This document shows, piece by piece, positions 1-7,523 of a stretch of 24,428 bases of DNA. The stretch comes from Pseudomonadota bacterium (GTDB lineage: Bacteria > Desulfobacterota > Desulfobacteria > Desulfobacterales > Desulfosarcinaceae), in NCBI GenBank assembly GCA_023435265.1, contig JAEYRZ010000187.1, positions 1-24,428 on the forward strand, read 5' to 3'. The notes beneath the pieces were generated by a model, which saw only the letters and a list, made by a program, of their open reading frames with translations, was not told the origin of the DNA and ran no database searches. How positions within the stretch are numbered: the stretch's first letter is position 1; every line of letters starts with the position of its first letter. The translations under genes were made by a program, and so were the position numbers.

Positions 1-820
1 GCTCGAGGTCTTCGGCGCAGTGGTCCATGACGTAGCGGCATAGATATTGGATGATGTCTTCGCCAAGATCCATATTGCCGTCCAGATCGCAGAACGCGCT
101 CTCCGGTTCGATCATCCAGAATTCGGCGGCATGTCGCCGGGTGTTCGAATTTTCGGCGCGGAAGGTCGGACCGAAGGTATACACATCGCCCAGCGAAAGG
201 GCGAGCATCTCGGCCTCGAGCTGGCCGGATACGGTCAGGTTGGCTTCTTTGCCGAAGAAGTCCTGCGTCAGGTCGGTTTCGCCCGGAGGCAGGGACGTGA
301 CGCGGAACATCTCTCCGGCGCCCTCGCAATCCGAACCGGTGAGAATGGGGGTATGGATATAGCGGTAGCCGCGCTCGTGGAAATAGAGGTGCACCGCAAA
401 CGCCATTTCCGAACGGATGCGGAACGCGGCTCCGAATTTATTGGTCCGCGGCCGCAGATGCGCGATGGTGCGCAAAAATTCATCGCTGTGGCGCTTTTTC
501 TGCAGCGGAAAGGCGTCGGGCGCAGCACCGATGAGATCGAATGTGCGGGCGCGCAGTTCCCACTGCTGACCCTGGCCCTGCGAGCGGACCAGTGCGCCGC
601 TGACCGCCACGGCCGAACCGGTGGTCAATTTGCGCACGGCGTCGTAGTTCGGCATGGACTCCTCGGCGATCACCTGCACGTTCGAAAGGCAGGAGCCGTC
701 GTTGACTTCGATGAAGGAAAAGGTTTTGGCATCGCGCTTGGTGCGCACCCAGCCCTTGATGAGAACCTCTTCCCGGGGGGATTGCGATTTGAGCAGTTGG
801 ACGATTTTGATGCGTTGCAT
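1..820 (-). CDS. asnS: Asparaginyl-tRNA synthetase (3' part beyond left edge)
   Basis: This enzyme charges tRNA-Asn with asparagine in the cytoplasm (class IIb synthetase). Translating the minus strand from the ATG at 818-820 gives an N-terminal OB-fold anticodon-binding domain (start MQRIKIVQLLKSQ, then VLIKGWVRTKRDAKTFSFIEVNDGS). The class II catalytic core follows, with motif 2 visible as FGPTFRAENSNTRRHAAEF. The DIGG-like and motif 3 regions would lie beyond base 1, so about 273 of the usual 430-460 residues are present. The start matches the family's usual N-terminus. The gene begins 15 nt after the HtrA stop codon, so the two are probably co-transcribed. The N-terminal OB domain with asparaginyl-type motif 2 favours AsnS over AspS or LysS. 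Confidence 0.95.
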   Translation of the reverse strand, partial: MQRIKIVQLLKSQSPREEVLIKGWVRTKRDAKTFSFIEVNDGSCLSNVQVIAEESMPNYDAVRKLTTGSAVAVSGALVRSQGQGQQWELRARTFDLIGAAPDAFPLQKKRHSDEFLRTIAHLRPRTNKFGAAFRIRSEMAFAVHLYFHERGYRYIHTPILTGSDCEGAGEMFRVTSLPPGETDLTQDFFGKEANLTVSGQLEAEMLALSLGDVYTFGPTFRAENSNTRRHAAEFWMIEPESAFCDLDGNMDLGEDIIQYLCRYVMDHCAEDLE

Positions 821-835
821 GTCAACCTCGCTCGA

Positions 836-2176
836 TTACGGTTCCGGTGTGACCGTAAGGCGGTAAATTTGATTGTTGCGCTGGAGCAGTATGGTCATGG
901 AAGTCTTGAGCCGCGCGCGGATGATGGCCGAATTGAAATCCGGCACGCTTTGGGTGGCGGCATCGTCGATTTGAAGAATTCGATCGCCGACGGCCACCCC
1001 GATTCGCGAAAGGGCGCTCTCTGCGCGTACGGCCGTGACCGCAACGCCTTTACCGTCCGCGTCGCCCACTTTGAGACCCAGGCGGCGCCAGGCTAATTCG
1101 GGTGCCCGTGTTTCGGGAAACACCCGGGTCTGGATCGTGCGGGTCAAATCCCGGCCGTTGCGCAGCAACTGAACGGTGATCTTTTCACCGGAGGCCACCG
1201 CGAGCATGGCTGTGTGGTAATCCTGGGCGGACGCAATCCTGCGGCCGGACAGAGCGGTAATCAGATCGCCGCTTTGAATGCCCGCAACTGCGGCCGGACT
1301 CTCTTTTTCGACCTGCGCCACCACAACCCCGCCGCTGGCGGGCAGGTTGAAATATTCCGCCGTGGCGCGGTCGAGGTCCTGAACCAAGAGGCCGATCCAG
1401 GCCTGAACCACGTGCCCGAACTGAATCAGATCATTGACGATGCGCCTGGCCCGGTTGATCGGAATCGCGAAACCGATGCCCTGGGCCTTGGCGTAGATGG
1501 CCGTGTTGATACCGATCAGCTCGCCGTTGATATTGAGCAAGGGGCCCCCGCTGTTGCCGGGATTGATGGAGGCATCGGTCTGGATGAATTCGTGGAAGAC
1601 CCGGTCTTCGGTCTTGATACTGCGGTTGATCGCGCTGACCACGCCGGTGGTGACGGTATGCGAGAATCCGAACGGATTGCCGATGGCGATGACCGTCTCG
1701 CCGATCAGCAGATCGTCCGAATTGCCCATGGGAACCGCGGGCAGCGGCGCCTCGGCGCTGATTTTGAGCACCGCCAGGTCCGAATCGGGATCCACGCCCA
1801 CGATGCTGGCCTCGAACTGGCGTTCATCCTTGAGAATCACCTTGATCAGGGCACGTTTTTCGATCACATGCGCATTGGTCAAGATGAAGCCGCGCCGGCC
1901 GTCGATAATGATTCCGGACCCGAGGCTCGTACGTTTCTGTGTGCGGGGCTCGAAAAAATCCCGGAAGAAGCTGTCCGGGAAAAAATCGCGGCCGAACGGG
2001 CTGCGCTGCTGTATTTCATATTCCGAACTGATATTGACCACCGCCGGTCCGACCGATTCGATCGCGGCAACAACCGGTGTGCGGCGTTCGAAGGCCTGAG
2101 CGGGCGCGGCGCCGATCAGCAGGATCAGGACCAAGGCGAGGGTTTTGGCCTTGATTTGGGGTGCAAAGTCTGCCAT
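836..2176 (-). CDS. htrA: Do/DegP-family periplasmic serine protease (HtrA)
   Basis: This is a periplasmic protease/chaperone that degrades misfolded envelope proteins. From the ATG at 2174-2176 the product has 446 aa. Residues 1-28 look like a Sec signal peptide (basic start, LALVLILLIGAAPAQA core and cleavage region). The trypsin-like triad is visible as His103 (TNAHV), Asp133 (DSDLAVL) and Ser209 (GNSGGP). Two PDZ domains follow, at about 260-345 and 360-446, which is the usual DegP/DegQ layout. An upstream in-frame TTG at 2233 would add 19 residues before the signal peptide, so I prefer the ATG. No strong ribosome-binding site sits at normal spacing. The stop codon at 836-838 is 15 nt from asnS. 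Whether it is DegP- or DegQ-like cannot be told from the sequence alone. Confidence 0.93.
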   Translation of the reverse strand: MADFAPQIKAKTLALVLILLIGAAPAQAFERRTPVVAAIESVGPAVVNISSEYEIQQRSPFGRDFFPDSFFRDFFEPRTQKRTSLGSGIIIDGRRGFILTNAHVIEKRALIKVILKDERQFEASIVGVDPDSDLAVLKISAEAPLPAVPMGNSDDLLIGETVIAIGNPFGFSHTVTTGVVSAINRSIKTEDRVFHEFIQTDASINPGNSGGPLLNINGELIGINTAIYAKAQGIGFAIPINRARRIVNDLIQFGHVVQAWIGLLVQDLDRATAEYFNLPASGGVVVAQVEKESPAAVAGIQSGDLITALSGRRIASAQDYHTAMLAVASGEKITVQLLRNGRDLTRTIQTRVFPETRAPELAWRRLGLKVGDADGKGVAVTAVRAESALSRIGVAVGDRILQIDDAATQSVPDFNSAIIRARLKTSMTILLQRNNQIYRLTVTPEP

Positions 2177-2188
2177 GAAAATAAATTT

Positions 2189-2194
2189 TATAAT
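2189..2194 (+). promoter_or_regulatory. Possible -10 box for the radical SAM gene
   Basis: The divergent htrA/radical SAM gap is AT-rich and contains a perfect TATAAT on the plus strand, 53 nt before the ATG at 2248. No good -35 match lies 16-18 nt upstream. A small hairpin, GGCGC-TTCGG-GCGCC (2209-2223), would fall in the 5' leader. This is a candidate only. Confidence 0.3.
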
Positions 2195-2247
2195 TTTCTC
2201 CAATAATTGGCGCTTCGGGCGCCGCAAAAGCAAAATCGCAATCTAAC

Positions 2248-4749
2248 ATGCGCGTGCTATCGATTCAAGATATGTTGGCCCGGGTTTCTCACCCGAGCCG
2301 CTACCTGGGTACGGAACCCAACCGCTGCCGCAAAGTGGATGCGGATGTGCGTTTGAGGATCGCGCTGGCCTTCCCCGATCTCTACGAGATCGGTACTTCG
2401 CATTTCGGCCTGCAGATCCTTTACGATATCCTCAATCGGCGCGACGGGATCGCGGCCGAGCAGGTTTTTGCTCCCGGCAAAGACATGGAGGCGGAACTGC
2501 GGCGCAACGCAAAACCGCTTTTTTCGCTGGAGTCGCATCGCCCGCTGGGGGATTTCGATATCATCGGGTTCAGCCTGCTCTACGAACTCAACTATACGAA
2601 CGTCCTCAACATGCTGGACTTGTCCGGGCTGGCCCTGCGTGCGGCGGAGCGCCGGCCTTCCGACCCACTGGTGATCGCCGGCGGGCCCTGCGTCTGCAAT
2701 CCGGAGCCCATGGCCGACTTTTTCGACGCCATGGTGTTCGGAGACGGGGAAACGTTGATCCTGCAGCTGGCCGAAACGTGGCTTCGATGGCGCTCCGGTG
2801 GAAACACTTCGCGCCGTGCACTGCTGGCCGACTGGGCCCGTCTGCCTGGGGTTTACATCCCCTCCTTGTACACGCCGAATTACGATGCGTCCGGATTCCA
2901 GCGTCTCACCGCGGGCGAAGCGGCCCCGAAACGCATCCGTCGGGCCATCGTCGCCGATCTGGATCAAGCCGAGTTCCCCCGGCGGCCTGTCGTCCCATTC
3001 GGGCGCCCGGTGCACGACCGCCTGCGGCTGGAGATCTCGCGCGGCTGCAGCCGGGCCTGCCGCTTTTGTCAGGCCGGCATGATCTACCGTCCCGTGCGCG
3101 AGCGGTCCCCGCGGCGGCTGCTCGACCTGGCGGAAGAATCACTGGCCGCCACGGGATATGAAGACCTCTCGCTGCTCTCGCTGAGCACGGGCGACTACAC
3201 CGGCCTGATGCCGCTGATGCAGAGCTTGATGAACTATTGCGGGCGCGAGCGGGTGGCGCTTTCGCTGCCCTCGGTGCGGGCAGGCACCTTGACGCCGCAG
3301 ATGATGCAACTGATCCGCCAGGTCCGTAAAACCGGTTTCACCATTGCCCCGGAAGCCGGAAGTCAGCGCCTGCGCGACGCCATCAACAAAAACATCACCG
3401 CCGCCGACGTCTTTTCGACCGTAAAGGAGGCGTTCGGCCTGGGCTGGCGGGTGATCAAGCTCTACTTCATGATCGGGCTGCCTACTGAAACCGAGGGCGA
3501 CCTGGAGGCGATCGTCGATCTGGTCCGGGAACTTCAAAAGGTCACGGGCCTGCGCCGGCGCAACACCCTAAATGTCAGCGTCACCACGTTCATCCCCAAG
3601 CCGCACACGCCGTTCCAGTGGGCAGCGCAGTGTGACCTCGAGGAATCCCGGTCGCGGATCGAATATCTGAAGACGCGTCTGGACCGGCAGGGCCTGCGTG
3701 TCAAATGGCAACAGCCGGAAATGAGCCTGCTGGAAGGGGTGCTGGCGCGCGGCGACAGGCGGCTGTCCGGTGTGATCGAGCAGGCTTTTCGGCTTGGATG
3801 CACCTTCGACGGGTGGACGGACCAGTTCGATTTCGCCCCCTGGCGCCAAGCCTTCGCGCGCTGCGGCCTGGACATCGGGTTCTATACCACACGAACGCGG
3901 GACCTTCGCGAACCGTTGCCCTGGGCTCACATGGATACCGGCGTTGCGGCGGCGTTTTTCGAGGCGCAGTGGAATGCGGCCCTGCGCGGGGAAAAGGTGG
4001 ATGACTGCCGCGGCGGGGCGTGTCACGGCTGCGGGGTATGCGATTTTAGAACCGTCCGGCCGCGCATCTTCACTGGTTTCGAGGCGCCGGCGCCGGCGCT
4101 GCCTTCTGCGGCTGCGCCCGATTATGTCCGCTGGGAGCTGACCTACAGCAAATTGGGATCCGCGCGGCTGTTCGGTCATCTCGAAATGGCCCATATCTTC
4201 GCCCGGGCGCTGCGGCGCGCCGGTGTGTCGGTGCAGTATTCCCAGGGGTTTCATCCCATGCCGCGCATCTCCTTCGATGATCCGCTGCCGGTGGGTATGG
4301 AAAGCGAAGGCGAACGCATGCGCATCAAGGTGCCGCAAGATCTGGCGGCCCGCGATCTGACCGCTTGCATCAATCCCCATTTACCGGACGGCCTGAAGAT
4401 CGTCGCCGCCCGTAGGATGCTCGATTCGCCCCCGGATGGGGACCGCGTGCTCCACTATCGTCTTGAGTGCGACGGCGGCTTCGACGCCGCGCGCATCCGC
4501 GCATTTCACGCCAGCGACCGATGGCCGTATACCCGTGCAGCGCAGCGCGGGGGCGGGCGAATCGATCTCAAGTCGTGCGTCGAAACGCTGGAGCTGGAAA
4601 AGGCGGCCCTTTACCTCGGCCTCAGGTCGATAGAAGGCCGTACGATCCGGCCGGCCGAGATTCTGGTTGCGCTTTTCGGGCTCAGCGGCGAAACTCTGGA
4701 AACGGTGCGCATCCGCAAGCTGGATCGGCGCGGCGTACTGGCGCCCTAG
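2248..4749 (+). CDS. B12-binding radical SAM protein with C-terminal DUF2344 domain (TIGR03960/TIGR03936 type)
   Basis: This 833-aa protein is a fusion of two units. The N-terminal 250 residues resemble the cobalamin-binding-like domain of B12-binding radical SAM enzymes (DLYEIGTSHFGLQILY, FDIIGFSLLYELNYTN, VIAGGPCVCNPEPM). The radical SAM core carries the [4Fe-4S] cysteines Cys267, Cys271 and Cys274 in a CxxxCxxC motif. A compact cysteine cluster follows (Cys587, Cys592, Cys595, Cys598) and could bind a second metal centre. From about residue 628 comes the DUF2344-type domain (RWELTYSKLG, then SQGFHPMPRISF). The substrate is not established. The family is commonly found next to ribonuclease E/G genes, as here (46-nt gap), so a role in RNA or ribosome modification is plausible but inferred. 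No clear ribosome-binding site precedes the ATG. Confidence 0.9.
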   Translation: MRVLSIQDMLARVSHPSRYLGTEPNRCRKVDADVRLRIALAFPDLYEIGTSHFGLQILYDILNRRDGIAAEQVFAPGKDMEAELRRNAKPLFSLESHRPLGDFDIIGFSLLYELNYTNVLNMLDLSGLALRAAERRPSDPLVIAGGPCVCNPEPMADFFDAMVFGDGETLILQLAETWLRWRSGGNTSRRALLADWARLPGVYIPSLYTPNYDASGFQRLTAGEAAPKRIRRAIVADLDQAEFPRRPVVPFGRPVHDRLRLEISRGCSRACRFCQAGMIYRPVRERSPRRLLDLAEESLAATGYEDLSLLSLSTGDYTGLMPLMQSLMNYCGRERVALSLPSVRAGTLTPQMMQLIRQVRKTGFTIAPEAGSQRLRDAINKNITAADVFSTVKEAFGLGWRVIKLYFMIGLPTETEGDLEAIVDLVRELQKVTGLRRRNTLNVSVTTFIPKPHTPFQWAAQCDLEESRSRIEYLKTRLDRQGLRVKWQQPEMSLLEGVLARGDRRLSGVIEQAFRLGCTFDGWTDQFDFAPWRQAFARCGLDIGFYTTRTRDLREPLPWAHMDTGVAAAFFEAQWNAALRGEKVDDCRGGACHGCGVCDFRTVRPRIFTGFEAPAPALPSAAAPDYVRWELTYSKLGSARLFGHLEMAHIFARALRRAGVSVQYSQGFHPMPRISFDDPLPVGMESEGERMRIKVPQDLAARDLTACINPHLPDGLKIVAARRMLDSPPDGDRVLHYRLECDGGFDAARIRAFHASDRWPYTRAAQRGGGRIDLKSCVETLELEKAALYLGLRSIEGRTIRPAEILVALFGLSGETLETVRIRKLDRRGVLAP

Positions 4750-4795
4750 CCGACTGCTCGGGCTTTAGCATTTTTCAATTCGAAGCGGGTGTCTC

Positions 4796-6340
4796 ATGGC
4801 GAACAAAAGGATCATCATCAACGATACCGCGCACGAAGCGCGGGTGGCGCTGGTTGAAGACGGTACGATCGTCGAACTGTTCATCGAACGCATCGGAGCC
4901 TCCGACAGTACCGGCAATATTTATAAAGGTAGGGTCCAGCGGGTGCTGCCCGGAATGCAGGCGGCCTTCGTGGACATCGGCCTGCATCAGGCGGCCTTCA
5001 TCTACGTCAATGACATTCACACCGACAACGCGGAAATGGCCTCTTTTTTCGGTGAAGAGGCGGAAGAGGAAAAAAGCGAGCCGGGTGCCGAAAGCAAAAT
5101 CGCCGCACCGGGCGACAATGGTCGCAGCGATGTCAACATTATCGACCTGATCACCGAAGGCCAGGAAATGCTGGTCCAGGTGGCTAAGTCGCCGATCGGA
5201 ACCAAGGGCGCGCGCATCACCTCGCACATCTCCCTGCCGGGGCGCTTTCTCGTGCTCATGCCCACCTCCAACCATATCGGGGTTTCGCGCCGCATCGATG
5301 ACGAGGCGGAACGCGCGCGTCTGAAACAGGCGGTCGCCCAGCTACGCAGCGACAATCAGGGGTACATCGTACGCACGGCCGCGGAAGGTGTCGGCCAGGA
5401 AAAAATCGCCCAGGAAATGGAGTTCCTGAAAAATTTGTGGCAGGGCATTCAGCGCCGGTTCAAATCCGCCCCGGCCCCGGCGCTCATCCACAAGGAACTC
5501 GACATTCGTTTGCGCGCCGTGCGCGACCTGCTGCTGCACGATGCCGAGAAGCTGATCATCGATTCCCGCAGCGGGTATCAGTCGATTCTCTCGTTCCTGG
5601 ACACGTTCATGCCCAGTCTCAAATCGACCGTCGAGCTCTACGAAGGCAAAGAGCCGATCCTGGACGCCTTCAACCTGGAAGGCGATATATCGAGGGCCCT
5701 CAAGAAGAAGGTGTGGCTCAAGTCAGGCGGCTACATCGTGATCGAGCACACCGAAGCGCTCGTCGCCATTGACGTCAACACGGGGCGTTATGTCGGCAAG
5801 CACAACCTCGAAGAAACGATCCTGAAGACCAACCTGGAGGCGGTTAAAGAAATCGCCTACCAGATCCGTTTGCGCGATATCGGTGGAATCATCATCATCG
5901 ATTTCATCGATATGGAGAAGAAATCCAACCAGGAAAAAATTTTCAATGCTCTGAGCGAAGCCTTTTCCAGGGACCGCAGCAAAACCCATATCCTGCCCAT
6001 GTCCGATATGGGACTGATTCAAATGACCCGCAAACGCATCCGCAAACCACTGAGCCGCCAGTTGTGCGAACCCTGTTTTTATTGTGAGGGCGAGGGCTAT
6101 CTGCTTTCGGGCCAGAGCATCTGCTACAATATTCACCGCGAAATTCTGCGCAATGCGTCGGATATGGCCGGCATGGGACTGACGCTTAAGGTCAGCCCGC
6201 AGATCGCCGACCTGCTGCTCGGCGAGGAAAATCATATCATTACCGCTCTGGAACATCAGCTCGGGAAACAGATCACCATCTATCCGGACAGAAGGTTTCA
6301 TCTCGAAGAGTTCGAAATCCTGGAGACACTTAAACCCTGA
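4796..6340 (+). CDS. rng: Ribonuclease G / Rne-Rng family endoribonuclease
   Basis: This single-strand-specific endoribonuclease acts in 16S rRNA 5' maturation and mRNA decay. It has 514 aa, close to the usual RNase G length and lacking the long C-terminal scaffold of RNase E. The N-terminal S1 domain (GNIYKGRVQRVLPGMQAAFVDIG) is interrupted by an acidic insert rich in Glu (about residues 78-115). The catalytic DNase I-like region carries the metal-binding aspartates, Asp326 in AIDVNTG and Asp369 in IIDFIDM. The zinc-link cysteines Cys427 and Cys430 sit in a CxxCEGEG context, with an additional Cys424. The start ATG follows a weak GCGGGTG. It is probably in the same transcription unit as the radical SAM gene. 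Confidence 0.95.
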   Translation: MANKRIIINDTAHEARVALVEDGTIVELFIERIGASDSTGNIYKGRVQRVLPGMQAAFVDIGLHQAAFIYVNDIHTDNAEMASFFGEEAEEEKSEPGAESKIAAPGDNGRSDVNIIDLITEGQEMLVQVAKSPIGTKGARITSHISLPGRFLVLMPTSNHIGVSRRIDDEAERARLKQAVAQLRSDNQGYIVRTAAEGVGQEKIAQEMEFLKNLWQGIQRRFKSAPAPALIHKELDIRLRAVRDLLLHDAEKLIIDSRSGYQSILSFLDTFMPSLKSTVELYEGKEPILDAFNLEGDISRALKKKVWLKSGGYIVIEHTEALVAIDVNTGRYVGKHNLEETILKTNLEAVKEIAYQIRLRDIGGIIIIDFIDMEKKSNQEKIFNALSEAFSRDRSKTHILPMSDMGLIQMTRKRIRKPLSRQLCEPCFYCEGEGYLLSGQSICYNIHREILRNASDMAGMGLTLKVSPQIADLLLGEENHIITALEHQLGKQITIYPDRRFHLEEFEILETLKP

Positions 6341-6381
6341 TGCCGAAAGAGCGAAGGGGCCGATTGTGTTCAATGTTTTCG

Positions 6382-6411
6382 TTGACTTTTCTTTTTTGGT
6401 GTGATTATTTT
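6382..6411 (+). promoter_or_regulatory. Sigma-70-like promoter upstream of rpmH
   Basis: A -35 box TTGACT (6382-6387) and a -10 box TATTTT (6406-6411) are separated by 18 nt in a locally AT-rich stretch of the rng-rpmH gap. Transcription would begin near 6418 and give a leader of about 70 nt before rpmH. The -10 matches the consensus at 4 of 6 positions. Confidence 0.5.
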
Positions 6412-6486
6412 CGCGGGTTCATCGGGACAGAAATCGTGGACGCATGAAGTCCGAACCGAAGTCCCGGACGAAGAAGGAAGCGAAGA

Positions 6487-6618
6487 ATGAAAAGAACGTT
6501 TCAACCGAGTAGAATCAAGAGGGTGCGGACGCACGGCTTCCGCAAGCGCATGTCCACCAAGGCCGGGCGGCTGGTGCTGAACCGGCGGCGCGCCAAAGGT
6601 CGCAAACGCCTGGTATAA
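6487..6618 (+). CDS. rpmH: 50S ribosomal protein L34
   Basis: This is a small, highly basic protein of the large ribosomal subunit. It has 43 aa, starts MKRTFQPSRIKR and ends RRRAKGRKRLV, which is the conserved L34 pattern; family members are usually 44-46 aa. A Shine-Dalgarno-like AAGGAAG precedes the ATG at 6487. It heads the classical rpmH-rnpA-yidD-yidC-jag-mnmE block. The distance to rnpA (185 nt) is long for this pair and is filled by the structured element at 6638-6747. Confidence 0.97.
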   Translation: MKRTFQPSRIKRVRTHGFRKRMSTKAGRLVLNRRRAKGRKRLV

Positions 6619-6637
6619 TCGTCGATTGAACGGCGCA

Positions 6638-6747
6638 GGTTAAAGCCTGTCATTGAGCTGAAGGTCGGTAGCGCAAGGCGCGTGACGCCGCGCATGACGT
6701 GCGGCGGTTAGACACAGACAGTTGGTCTGTGCTGACAGGTTTTGACC
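6638..6747 (+). other. Predicted structured RNA element between rpmH and rnpA
   Basis: Read by eye, this stretch folds into a closed multi-helix structure. The outer stem pairs 6638-6652 (GGTTAAAGCCTGTCA) with 6733-6747 (TGACAGGTTTTGACC), 15 bp with two G-U pairs. Inside is a hairpin CGCCGCGC-ATGAC-GTGCGGCG (6686-6706, 8 bp) and another CACAGAC-AGTTG-GTCTGTG (6713-6731, 7 bp). A weaker GCGC-AAG-GCGC (6671-6681) is also possible. No U-tract follows, so a simple terminator is unlikely. I do not recognise it as RNase P RNA, tmRNA, SRP RNA, 6S RNA or a common riboswitch. It could be a leader controlling rnpA, an mRNA processing site, or a small mobile palindromic element with 15-bp inverted ends. 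Confidence 0.55.
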
Positions 6748-6803
6748 GATTCCCGGCAATTCGCCGATATCGGTGATGGCGACCTGGAGGATTTAAACCA
6801 CGA

Positions 6804-7184
6804 GTGACATTGGAACCGAAAGATCCAACGGCAGTACAGACTTACACCAAAGCCGACCGGCTGCTACGGCGTTCCGAATTTCTTTTATTGGCGCAGAACG
6901 GTAGAAAGCTGCAAAACCGTTTTTTCATCGCCTACGCCGGTCCGAACACGCTGAATCGCTGCCGCCTCGGGATCACCGTCACTCGAAGGGTGGGGAAAGC
7001 TGCGGTACGGAATCGCCTTAAACGCATTACCCGGAATTTTTTCAGGCTGAACCGGCACGTTCTCAAAAAACATTGGGATATCAGCATCATCGCCAAGAAA
7101 GCGGCGGCCGATATCCCCTCATCGCGAGCCGTTTCATCCTTGGAAGGCCTCTTTGCGCAAATCAGGGAAACACGAGACCGCTAG
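6804..7184 (+). CDS. rnpA: Ribonuclease P protein component
   Basis: This is the protein subunit of RNase P, which removes 5' leaders from precursor tRNAs by helping the RNA subunit bind substrate. The product has 126 aa and shows the family signature: RLLRRSEFLLLAQNGRKLQ at the N-terminus, then LGITVTRRVGKAAVRNRLKR with the basic RNR motif. The start is a GTG at 6804, with CTGGAGG at 6784-6790 slightly far upstream. A later in-frame start cannot be excluded, because the conserved fold begins near residue 15. Its 3' end overlaps the proposed yidD start. Confidence 0.95.
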   Translation: MTLEPKDPTAVQTYTKADRLLRRSEFLLLAQNGRKLQNRFFIAYAGPNTLNRCRLGITVTRRVGKAAVRNRLKRITRNFFRLNRHVLKKHWDISIIAKKAAADIPSSRAVSSLEGLFAQIRETRDR

Positions 7185-7401
7185 CCTGCCGGTAAGGGTT
7201 TTGGCGACGGTCCTGATTCGGGCATATCAGTTGCTCATCTCGCCCTTGGTGGGCCCGGCATGCCGATTCAGCCCGAGTTGCTCCCAGTACGCACTGGAGG
7301 CTATCCGCCGTCACGGCGCCCTGAAAGGCGCTTCACTGGCGGTCAAGCGTTTGTTGCGCTGCCATCCCTGGCACGCCGGCGGTTACGATCCGGTGCCTTG
7401 A
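7153..7401 (+). CDS. yidD: Membrane protein insertion efficiency factor YidD
   Basis: YidD is a small membrane-associated protein that assists YidC-dependent insertion. The conserved core is clear: LIRAYQLLISPLVGPACRF, then PSCSQYALEAIRRHG and a C-terminal CHPWHAGGYDPVP. The longest reading starts at TTG 7153, overlaps rnpA by 32 nt and has GGAAGG 5 nt upstream; it gives 82 aa. A TTG near 7201 would give a more typical short N-terminus, so the start is uncertain. The gene sits between rnpA and yidC as usual. Confidence 0.9.
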   Translation: MRKSGKHETASLPVRVLATVLIRAYQLLISPLVGPACRFSPSCSQYALEAIRRHGALKGASLAVKRLLRCHPWHAGGYDPVP

Positions 7402-7523
7402 TCCCCTGTAAGGGCCCAGCGCATTGCGCTTCAGCCCTCGATCCTCGTTGCTCATCGCATCCTCGGTTAGAAGCCCCAGAACCCCGACTCTCTCGGCGCG
7501 CCCGGAATTATTGAGGAGACCCT

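Noticed and set aside
47..1096. Long plus-strand open frame opposite asnS and htrA
   Set aside because: The residues show no family pattern, and the minus strand encodes clear AsnS and HtrA motifs. It is an antisense shadow of high-GC coding DNA.
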